Part shown: one piece after another, positions 56,754-64,000 of the stretch | Layout of the letters: each line of letters opens with the position of its first letter | Numbering within the stretch: the first letter of the stretch is position 1 | DNA from: Thraustochytrium sp. TN22 | Taxonomy: Eukaryota > Sar > Bigyra > Thraustochytrida > Thraustochytriidae | DNA length: 64,000 nucleotides | Assembly: GCA_013306675.1 (NCBI GenBank) | Contig: JABLUY010000074.1 | Coordinates: 80,835 to 144,834, forward strand | Direction: 5' to 3' | Notes under the pieces: model-generated | The model's input: only the letters and a program-made list of their open reading frames with translations | What the model was told of the DNA's origin: nothing | Database searches by the model: none | Program-made: the position numbers and the translations under genes

Positions 56754-57884
56754 TCATGAGCCAGAGGCCTCCGCCTGATTCTCGCCAGCGGCTGTCAAGA
56801 CCTCAACGCAGGCGTCACGCTTCCATCGGCGTGCCAGATCAAGCGCAGTGAGCTCACCGTGGTTCGAGACAAGGTCGGTCCGGACGCCGGCGGCCACGAG
56901 CTCGCGCACCACGTCGTCAAATCCCTGGACGCAAGCGAGCATGAGCGCGGAGGCGCCGTCGATGTCCTGCAGGTCGCGAAAGGCAGGCGCCTCTGGCCAG
57001 CGCAGCACCTCGCGCACCGTGGACGCGTGGCCCTCGCGACTCGCAACGTGCAGCGGGTGCCGCAAGTTGCGGTCCAAGAGCGCGGCGGGCGGGGGCGGGG
57101 CGCCGCCATGGAGCTCGTTGAGTGCGGCGAGCGCCGCGTCCTGCGCGTGCGCCGCAGCCTCGTGCCAAGCCGTGGTTCCCGAGGAGTCGCATGCCTCGGC
57201 CGGGTCCACCGTGGCGCCGTGCTTGACGAGCAGGCGGAGTGCGTCCAGGTGGCCGCCCATGGCGGCGGCGTGCACGGGACGGCGCTGATTCTTGTTCTCC
57301 GCGTTTGGGTCGCCGCCAGCCTCCAGAAGGCGCGTTACGAGGTCCACGCGGCCGTTGCGCGCAGCCAGGTAGAGCGGGCCGCTGCCCTCGCGGTTGCGCT
57401 CGTGCACGAGGTCGCCGCGCAGGCGCAGCAGCAGGTCGGCGGCCTCGAGGTGGCCCTTCTCGCACGCGTACATAAGCGGCGTCCAGTCGTTGAACTTGGT
57501 GGCGTTCAGCAGCGCGCCACACTCCGCCAGCAGCGCAATGGACGCCGTGTCGTTGGCGGCCGCCGCCTCGTGCAGCGCCGTCTTGTGGAGCGCGTTCGCG
57601 ACCTCCACGTCCACCTCGCACTCGCGCACGAGCCACGCGGTCACGTCCGAGGCAGCGCCCTGGCAGGCGCGGTGCAGCAGCCCGCTGCCCGCGCCGTCGC
57701 GCAGCTCGCGTGCCAGGGCCTTGACTGCCTCGGCTGCCTCGGCCTCGGGCTCATCGTCTTCGTGGTCGGGGCGAGCACCATGACGCTGCGCGGCCGCCGC
57801 CTTGCGCAGCTCCGCCTGCAGTGTGGCCAGCTCGTTGCGTTCTGCCAGCGAGCACAGCCGCCGCGTCTGGCCCTTGCCAGGCAT
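56754..57884 (-). CDS. Ankyrin-repeat protein
   Basis: 376 residues from the ATG at 57884 (complement). An in-frame ATG at 58025 would add 47 residues with an Asp run; the inner start is followed at once by ordinary sequence. About eight ankyrin units are visible, for example GSGLLHRACQGAASD, HKTALHEAAAANDTAS, DWTPLMYACEKGHLEAADLLL, GSGPLYLAARNGRVDLVTRLL, QRRPVHAAAMGGHLDALRLLV, RHPLHVASREGHASTVREVL and GASALMLACVQGFDDVVREL. No additional catalytic domain is present. Such proteins are binding scaffolds; partner and location are unknown. The N-terminal 60 residues contain a short coiled coil and an acidic patch. Confidence 0.88.
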   Translation of the reverse strand: MPGKGQTRRLCSLAERNELATLQAELRKAAAAQRHGARPDHEDDEPEAEAAEAVKALARELRDGAGSGLLHRACQGAASDVTAWLVRECEVDVEVANALHKTALHEAAAANDTASIALLAECGALLNATKFNDWTPLMYACEKGHLEAADLLLRLRGDLVHERNREGSGPLYLAARNGRVDLVTRLLEAGGDPNAENKNQRRPVHAAAMGGHLDALRLLVKHGATVDPAEACDSSGTTAWHEAAAHAQDAALAALNELHGGAPPPPAALLDRNLRHPLHVASREGHASTVREVLRWPEAPAFRDLQDIDGASALMLACVQGFDDVVRELVAAGVRTDLVSNHGELTALDLARRWKRDACVEVLTAAGENQAEASGS

Positions 57885-58183
57885 GGCGACGTGCTGCCGT
57901 CGCTGCGCGCGGAACGCCAGCCCTGGGCTGGTGTGGAGACCTTTGCAGGTTTCCACTCGGGGCCCGAGACTGTCACAATGTGCCGCATTGTCGTCAACGT
58001 CGTCGTCGTCATCGCCACGGCGCATCAAACAACAAACGTCAATCCAGCAAGACCTTTAGGCCCGATGATCAAGAGCTGATGATCACAAGGGAGCAGGTCT
58101 TGAATCAGTTGCTGTCATAAACATGATTGAATCTCAAGGTACAGGGCAAGGGAGGAGGGCCAGGGGGTGGGCCTGGCGGCACA

Positions 58184-60574
58184 TCATACAGCGACCATGG
58201 CAATGCCAGGACGCGAGTCGGAAAGCTGGAAGGAGTTCACGCGAGCATCAGAGTCCACACGAGCTTCGGAGTCCTCGTGCAATTCGCGATCGTGCTCCGG
58301 GGCCGGGTTGGGACCCTCGTCGATGCTCACCTCGAAGACACGAGAGCGCGCGAAGGCAAAGTGGCGGTGCATCACGTCCTTGTCGCGCGGAGGGTCCCAT
58401 TTCCCGCGCAAGCAGTGACATGAGCAACAGAGGACGACGGTGGCCACCAAGAGACCCACCATGGAGCAAAGGATGAGGAAATGCACCACCCCCTCCGAGA
58501 CGCAAAGCTCCCCTGGGTCGCAGCCGTCCAGGTAGCCAGCCGCAATCTGGGCGTCCGTGACCTCGGAAGCGCCGGGGCTGCGTGCCTCCTTCTGTGACCT
58601 CGTCTGTTCGCTGGCAGCGGCCAGCTTGGACTTGCTCAGAAATATGAGCACCTGCATGAAAGCGAGGAAGGAGAAGAGCGCAATGAAAGCCGCGGCGCAC
58701 AGCGCGCCGCGGCTGTTGCGCGACACGGCGTAGGCCGTGGCGATGCAGGCCAAGACCGCGCACAGGAAAGCAACCCAGAGGAAACCCCGCGCCGTCTGGA
58801 AGATCTTGTCTGGGTCCAAACCGCGGGCGGGGCCCAGGCTGCACTGGTACGCGAGCTGATCAATGGAGTCGACCGTCGACTTGTAAAAGACAGCGGCCAC
58901 ATCGAGCGAGGCTCGCAACGCCTCACAGTCCGCCATGTCCGTGTAGCCGCGAGCCGCGCAGGGCTCCAGGAGCGCGTCTGCTGCGTCGAGACCGGTGCGA
59001 GACGCGAAGGTCCTGAGCGTGCATGTGCTCCAGAATAGCTCGGCCGCGGAGCGCGCCGCGTCCAGCGTTGCCACCTCCAACGAAACAGGCAGCATGCGGC
59101 AGAGCGCGAAAGGGTCGGCGAGGCGGGCCGGGAGCGGGTCGCCGGTCGCGAGATCGACGCGCGAGAAGTCAGCCATGCAACCGTCGATGCTTCGCGTCGG
59201 CGGGCACGACTCGAAAAGAATAAAATTCTCCGCCAGATCGTGGCTCGTGACGAAGGAGAGTGCGTTGCAGACGTCCGACATGTGCACGCGCGTTCCGCGA
59301 ATGCGGAGATCTTCCGTGGAGATGACATCTTCGCCGTACCAGCCGATGTCATCCTCGGAGCTTTCGCGCATTGCCGAAGAGTCGGCCATCCACCAGTCCG
59401 GATGGTCGCAATAGACGCGGACGTCGACGTCCGCTTTGCCATCGCTGTCTTGATCGGCCCCGGCCGGGGCCGACCCGATGGCGCCCACGGTCGCACGAAG
59501 CTCAGCGAGAACAAAGTCCTTTACGCCGCCTTGGTAGACATCACCAGCGCGCAACGCCAAGAAGACCGTGGCAAGCGAACAGGTTTCTTGTGCGCCGCGC
59601 TGCACGGCGGCCAGAAGCCCCGCCTGCCCGAAGGCAGCGCAGAGCGGGTGCTCGCGTGTGTCGAGCGCCACGGCGTACTGCAGCGGGCCAATCCTGCTGA
59701 CGGAAGCCACCGTGACTGAACGGAGGAACTCCGTCAGAAACATGCGGAATCCGAGGTCCGTCATGTTCGTGACGGTCACGAGGTCCGGCACTGACTCGCC
59801 GCGAGCGACGGCGATACTCAGGTAGAAGCGTTGGCTGTAGGCCATGAGCTCCTCCAAGGCTGCCGCGCAGTCGATGCTGGCGTTTTCGCAGACCGCGTCG
59901 GCGCCAGCACCCGCCAACAAGCTCGCGTGCAGCGCAATCCAGGAGAGAGTCCCCGCGTTCGCGTCCCCCGCGCTCGTCGCGTTTAGTGTCTCAATGAGAG
60001 AGCCGAGCGCCGGCCGCGACACCTCCAGAGCATACAGCCAGAGCAGCGCAAGCGCGCCGGTGTCCAAAAGCTCCATCTGCTCGCTGAGCCCCGCGTGGTA
60101 ACCTGTCCATGCTGTGACGAGGGCGTCCCGCGTGGCGTTGGTCGCCGCGGACTCGGTGTTGCCTTGCGCCCCAAGGGCCACGACCAGGTCCGAGGCCCAG
60201 AAGTCCGTGCACGTGACCACGTCCGCGCCGCGCAGGCGCATGACGCGGCCCACGAGCGCGTCGCCCGCCAGCTCGAGCGCCGGCGTGTTGGGCAGTACCA
60301 GCTCGCTCGGCAGCTCGCGCGCTCGCAGCGCTCGCAGGCCCGTCAGATTGACCCCATCCAGCACGCCGTCGTGCAGGTCACCGAACAGGCACGCGGGCCG
60401 CACCTCGGTCGTGATCATGCCGACGCTCATGAGCGGGTCCTCCGCCGTGCACAGCGGCTGCACCGTGACGGTGAAGAGCGGATTGGCCGCCAGCTCCGCG
60501 ATGCCCAGCACCACGCCGAGCCACACCAGCACGCCCAGCACGGCGCCGGGACACGCGCCGCCGCGGCCGCTCAT
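58184..60574 (-). CDS. Multi-pass membrane protein with large ectodomain, paralogue 1
   Basis: 796 residues from the ATG at 60574 (complement). One N-terminal hydrophobic segment (residues about 10-30), an ectodomain of roughly 560 residues with many Cys and N-glycosylation sequons, then three more membrane segments near 594-615, 622-645 and 695-717, and a hydrophilic tail of about 75 residues. A DQDSDGKADVDV stretch near residue 370 resembles a calcium-binding loop. It aligns with the protein encoded at 61273-63936: compare CTAEDPLMSVGM with CTADDPLLRVSV, TEVRPACL in both, and LRASLDVAA with LRGSLDLAA. No known family was recognised. The pair forms a tandem duplication on the same strand. 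Surface or vesicle location is inference. Confidence 0.85.
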   Translation of the reverse strand: MSGRGGACPGAVLGVLVWLGVVLGIAELAANPLFTVTVQPLCTAEDPLMSVGMITTEVRPACLFGDLHDGVLDGVNLTGLRALRARELPSELVLPNTPALELAGDALVGRVMRLRGADVVTCTDFWASDLVVALGAQGNTESAATNATRDALVTAWTGYHAGLSEQMELLDTGALALLWLYALEVSRPALGSLIETLNATSAGDANAGTLSWIALHASLLAGAGADAVCENASIDCAAALEELMAYSQRFYLSIAVARGESVPDLVTVTNMTDLGFRMFLTEFLRSVTVASVSRIGPLQYAVALDTREHPLCAAFGQAGLLAAVQRGAQETCSLATVFLALRAGDVYQGGVKDFVLAELRATVGAIGSAPAGADQDSDGKADVDVRVYCDHPDWWMADSSAMRESSEDDIGWYGEDVISTEDLRIRGTRVHMSDVCNALSFVTSHDLAENFILFESCPPTRSIDGCMADFSRVDLATGDPLPARLADPFALCRMLPVSLEVATLDAARSAAELFWSTCTLRTFASRTGLDAADALLEPCAARGYTDMADCEALRASLDVAAVFYKSTVDSIDQLAYQCSLGPARGLDPDKIFQTARGFLWVAFLCAVLACIATAYAVSRNSRGALCAAAFIALFSFLAFMQVLIFLSKSKLAAASEQTRSQKEARSPGASEVTDAQIAAGYLDGCDPGELCVSEGVVHFLILCSMVGLLVATVVLCCSCHCLRGKWDPPRDKDVMHRHFAFARSRVFEVSIDEGPNPAPEHDRELHEDSEARVDSDARVNSFQLSDSRPGIAMVAV

Positions 60575-60714
60575 GCTGCGGCGACCGCGCGCCCGTGGCC
60601 GCTGAGGCCGCCGCCCGCGAGCGCGCCGGCCGCCTGCGCCTCCTTATTCCCGAGCTCTGCGCCCCGCCGCCGCCGCCGCAGCAGCAGCAGCACCACCACC
60701 ACCAGCGGCAACGC

Positions 60715-60748
<34 letters not shown>

Positions 60749-60767
60749 GGCAGCAGCAGCAGCGAGC

Positions 60768-60810
<43 letters not shown>

Positions 60811-61272
60811 GCTGGCCGCGCCGGCGCGGGTTGGCAGGTCTGCGTTGCGGCGACTTTGGCGACGACCACGCCGGCACGCGCGCCGGAAAGAGAACGAGAA
60901 CTGAAGAACAGATGTGCGCGGGACTTGCGTGGGGGGCGGCCACGGCGCCACGGCGCGCGGAAACCTGGGGCGATGCTCGCCAGCGACGACCGGGACGGGC
61001 TGCGACGTGCGACGGCGTCGAGTCGTCTCCGGCTTCGTCCCCGGCGTTCGCCCGGAGGTGCCTGGGCGCCTGGGCGGAGAGGAGAGAATCTCTAAGTTAA
61101 GTCCCCCGGCGGGCACACGCGCTGCGGGCTCCAAGACAGTCGAGACTTGACGACGACTTGGGAGCTGGCCGGGCGAGGCCGTCGGCATGACGCGACTCGA
61201 ACATGACGCGAGGCGAGAACCGTTGACTGTGAGTTTGGAGTCGATATCTACAGGTGTCGCCGTGTCGGCGGA
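60575..61272. other. Intergenic region between the two membrane-protein paralogues
   Basis: 698 nt upstream of paralogue 1. It includes (CAG)n at about 60678-60762 interrupted by CACCAC and CAACG, then (GCC)n at about 60770-60802. The rest is mixed GC-rich sequence; no gene is supported. Confidence 0.4.
60678..60802. repeat. (CAG)n and (GCC)n trinucleotide repeats
   Basis: Two adjacent trinucleotide tracts just upstream of the paralogue 1 start codon; in its sense orientation CTG and GGC repeats of the leader. Confidence 0.92.
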
Positions 61273-63936
61273 TCAGATGATGTGGATCGAGGTGGTGGTC
61301 GCTGGCGGGGAAGAAGAGGAACCGGCCGAGGTGGCGGTGGAGACGACGCTGCTAGGCCGGGCTGGCAGCTCGTCGAGAAGAGGCGGGACGTCGCTGTCGA
61401 CGACGCCGTGTCCACCGCGGTCGCCGTTCCCGTGGGCCCCGGGCTCGACGTCGCCTTCGCTGACGGCGTCAGCAGTGCTGGCGTCGTCGCTCGCCGCGCC
61501 GCCGATCCAGCTGCTGCGGAGTGAGATGCGTCCCGTGCTGGAGTAGAAGCCTGCAGGGCCCGCCCCGGAGGTCACAAGCTCGACGTCGTCGTCGTCGTCG
61601 TCGTCATCCAGAAGCGCCTCGTCGCGCTGGATGACGGAGCGAAAGTGGGAAAACTGCACCTCCTTCGGGGTGTGCTCGCGCCGGCGCGTCCGCCGGTCGC
61701 AGCAAAAGGAGCAGGTAAGCAGGACCGTGCTCAAGATGGCAGTGATGAGCCCAAGCTCGAGCATGCTGTATTTGCATGCATAGTAGAAGCACAGCTTGCC
61801 TTCCTCGCAACCGTCCGCAAGCATAAAGGGGTCGGAGGAGGAGGCGTTCCGGTCCGATGACCCTGCGGCGTACTGGGTCTGAGTGTAGGTCCGAATGGCG
61901 ATGCCTCCGGCGACTGGGCTGAAATTGAAGAAGACCAGCGCGCAGGTAAAGGCGGCCGTGGCGAGCCCCGCGAGCGTGATGCCCATGCACATGCTGCGGT
62001 GCAAGCCACGCGAGAGGGTCATGGCAACGGCTATGGCGGCCAGCGCGGCCGCGAGCGTGCCCATGAGGGAGAAAAGTTGCACGAGCGCAAGGAAGTTTGC
62101 GTTCCTGTGCTTGGCGGCCGGGCCCTGTGCGCAGATCGCAGTGAGCTGGTCCACGTCGACGAGGTCGCTGGTCTGAAACCATTGCGCCGCGAGGTCCAGC
62201 GACCCACGCAACTGCGCGCAGGCATCGGTCCCCGTGATACCCTCCGCCAGACAGGGCTCGTAAAAGTACGTGGCAAGTGTGGCGGCGTCAATGGCCTCGC
62301 CTTGCGTGCGCAGGTAGATGGTGAGCGTGCACTCGTCCCAGAGCGCCTGAAGGCGGTCAGCGCCCACAGTCAGCGAGCTGGCCGTGCCGGGCGAGACGGA
62401 CTGCGCGTTCGACTCGAGGCTTAGCTGCTGCTTGAGAACCTCGGAGTCCAGGCTGCGGCAGAGCGTGAGCGGGGTGCTCAGGCCGAGTGGAATGGAGGAT
62501 TCGCTGACAGACCCGGTGAAGTTGGCGCGGCACGCCGCGACGGTCGAGTCCGCGGCGCAGGTTTCGCCCACGAGAAAGTTGGCAATCAGCACCGACTCGC
62601 TCGCGAGCCTGGATGCCTTGCAGATGCGCGAGGCGAAGTCTGAGCCCGTGAGGCTCGAGGATGAAGCCGTGCTGGCGCTGCTGTCGGAGCAGTCCGTGCC
62701 CAGATCGTCTTGCACGGAGCTCAGAAAGTCTTGCACACGGTCAGGCTCGCGCATCAGGAGCGCCCAAGCAACCCTGGCAAGGGGGCAGTCTCCGCCGGCG
62801 CCCGCGTCATCGTCGTCGTCGTCACCGTCGTCGCCATCATGACCGTCCTCCTCGGCCCCGGCCAGAGCGCCCGCGCGGGCAAGCGCGGTGCAGAGCGGGT
62901 GGGGCTCTGCCGCGTTCTTGAAGGTAATGGCCACGGGTCCCGGGTCGGCGATCCAGGAGAGCACAAAGGTGAAGTAGAGAGCGAGCACTTGAACATCGCG
63001 GAGCGCGCTGGCGAGCGCGGAAACATCCCCGGGGCTGGCACTGCCTGCGGAATAGAGCACGTCCATGAAGGGATCCAGGTTGAGTGCCTCGGAGAGATTG
63101 CTGAGGCGTGTGTAGTTGGCGAAGCATGCCGCTGCGTCTGCGCTGGCAGTGCCGGCGCAGACCTCCTCTGCGCCGTCATCTACGAGCAACTGCGCGCGCG
63201 CCACGACGCTGGCCAGCGCGTCGCTTTCATCCCCGTCGCCGGGGCTCCCTTTGCGCGGGGGTTGGTCGGCGTCCGCCTCGAGCGCGCGGACCAGGCCCTG
63301 CAGCGGGCCGTCCGCGGCCTCCTGCAGCGCCATGGCCCAGAGTGTTGGCAAGAAGTCGGCAGCAAAGGTGGCAACGTCCGTCTCCAGGTCCTCGTGAAAC
63401 ACGAGAGCGTCGCCGTAAAGCAAGCCGGCCACGTCCGCGTAGGCGCGCCACCAGCTTGGGGTGGTGCCGTTCCAGGTCCCGGTCAGATTGACGCCGAGAT
63501 CGCGCGGGTCGACCTCCAGCCAGGCCGCCGCGCAAGCGTCCGGGTCGAAGGCGTCGCCGCGCGCCGACTCGTTGGCCACGACGACGGTGAGCGCCGCGTT
63601 GAAGAGCGCGAACGCGCTGGCGTCCTCCGGCGAGCTGGCGCCGAGCGGCGGGAAGAAGGTCTCCGTCCTGAGCCAGGACGCCTGCGCCCCGGCCGCCAGA
63701 AGCTCCACGCTGTACGGCGCCTCGACGCCGGCCGGCATGTCCCGCCCCAGGCAGGCCGGCCGCACCTCGGTGTAGAAGACCGACACGCGCAGCAGCGGGT
63801 CGTCCGCGGTGCACAGCGGCGGCAGCGTGACATCCGCGACGCCCCAGCGCGCCGCGAGCAGCATGATGGCGCCCGCGACGGCGCCGCCCCAGACCAGCAG
63901 GCCGAGCGCCACGCCGGCGCACAGCGGGCGCGACAT
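61273..63936 (-). CDS. Multi-pass membrane protein with large ectodomain, paralogue 2
   Basis: 887 residues from the ATG at 63936 (complement). Layout matches paralogue 1: membrane segment at residues about 10-32 (GLLVWGGAVAGAIMLLAA), a Cys-containing ectodomain of about 570 residues, then three membrane segments at about 612-637, 648-672 and 718-745. The cytosolic tail here is longer (about 140 residues) and carries an Asp run (LLDDDDDDDDVEL) and Ser-rich parts. An internal acidic insert (EEDGHDGDDGDDDDDDAGAG) sits in the ectodomain. Conserved Cys pairs flank the shared TEVRPACL and LWDECTL/FWSTCTL regions. Sequence identity with paralogue 1 is low except in those blocks, so the duplication is old. 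Function unknown. Confidence 0.85.
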   Translation of the reverse strand: MSRPLCAGVALGLLVWGGAVAGAIMLLAARWGVADVTLPPLCTADDPLLRVSVFYTEVRPACLGRDMPAGVEAPYSVELLAAGAQASWLRTETFFPPLGASSPEDASAFALFNAALTVVVANESARGDAFDPDACAAAWLEVDPRDLGVNLTGTWNGTTPSWWRAYADVAGLLYGDALVFHEDLETDVATFAADFLPTLWAMALQEAADGPLQGLVRALEADADQPPRKGSPGDGDESDALASVVARAQLLVDDGAEEVCAGTASADAAACFANYTRLSNLSEALNLDPFMDVLYSAGSASPGDVSALASALRDVQVLALYFTFVLSWIADPGPVAITFKNAAEPHPLCTALARAGALAGAEEDGHDGDDGDDDDDDAGAGGDCPLARVAWALLMREPDRVQDFLSSVQDDLGTDCSDSSASTASSSSLTGSDFASRICKASRLASESVLIANFLVGETCAADSTVAACRANFTGSVSESSIPLGLSTPLTLCRSLDSEVLKQQLSLESNAQSVSPGTASSLTVGADRLQALWDECTLTIYLRTQGEAIDAATLATYFYEPCLAEGITGTDACAQLRGSLDLAAQWFQTSDLVDVDQLTAICAQGPAAKHRNANFLALVQLFSLMGTLAAALAAIAVAMTLSRGLHRSMCMGITLAGLATAAFTCALVFFNFSPVAGGIAIRTYTQTQYAAGSSDRNASSSDPFMLADGCEEGKLCFYYACKYSMLELGLITAILSTVLLTCSFCCDRRTRRREHTPKEVQFSHFRSVIQRDEALLDDDDDDDDVELVTSGAGPAGFYSSTGRISLRSSWIGGAASDDASTADAVSEGDVEPGAHGNGDRGGHGVVDSDVPPLLDELPARPSSVVSTATSAGSSSSPPATTTSIHII

Positions 63937-64000
63937 CCCGCCCCCCGCCGCGCGCCGCCGCGCGCCGCGCGCCGCGCCGCCGCGCGCGCCGCCGCGCCCG
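63937..64000. other. Upstream edge of the window
   Basis: GCGCGCCGCC-type sequence upstream of paralogue 2; nothing recognisable. Confidence 0.4.

Overview
This window is nuclear DNA from a GC-rich, gene-dense and intron-poor eukaryotic microbe. Evidence for a eukaryote is direct: beta-tubulin, 26S proteasome subunit RPN1, replication factor CDC45, spliceosomal PRP4, exosome RRP4, RNA polymerase I/III subunit AC19, ribosomal protein eL33, and introns of about 50-500 nt with GTACGT/GTAGGT-type donors. The style (very high GC, trinucleotide runs, few short introns, ShK-domain prolyl hydroxylase, THAP/DDE transposon) would fit a stramenopile protist such as a labyrinthulomycete. That placement is inference; nothing here fixes the lineage.

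Layout. 0.4-8.7 kb: degenerate EF-hand protein, small coiled-coil protein, RPN1 with a decayed copy of its own 3' end behind it, CDC45. 8.9-20 kb: JmjC-like protein (-), Nup42-like CCCH/FG protein (+), homocysteine methyltransferase (-), AC19 (+, one intron), SANT/Myb protein (-, one intron) sharing a divergent promoter with an SDR dehydrogenase (+), and PRP4 (-). 19.95-25.34 kb: a complete-looking DNA transposon bounded by 16-bp perfect inverted repeats. It carries a THAP-like/DDE transposase (+), a SWIM zinc-finger protein (-) and a FEN1/XPG-like nuclease (-). 25.7-36.2 kb: a coiled-coil protein, eL33 with a CTG-repeat intron, a membrane prolyl 4-hydroxylase, beta-tubulin with a duplicated 3' flank, a long repeat-rich non-coding stretch and an SLC45/SUT-like sugar transporter. 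36.2-38.6 kb holds no convincing gene. 38.6-45 kb: two tandem paralogous SF2 helicase-like proteins, one with an intact Walker A and DEAH box, the other with both destroyed. 45.6-58 kb: a 2511-residue ubiquitin-specific protease, a one-intron FKBP, RRP4, glutaredoxin and an ankyrin-repeat protein. 58-64 kb: two tandem paralogous multi-pass membrane proteins with large Cys-containing ectodomains and no recognised family.

Most genes are independent housekeeping units. The parts that read as coherent systems are the transposon (three genes, two of them with convergent stops 3 bp apart), the helicase/pseudo-helicase pair and the membrane-protein pair. Local tandem duplication recurs: RPN1 3' end, beta-tubulin 3' flank, USP 5' flank, a minisatellite and two gene pairs. 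Introns, starts and domain calls were made by eye from the sequence; no database search was possible.
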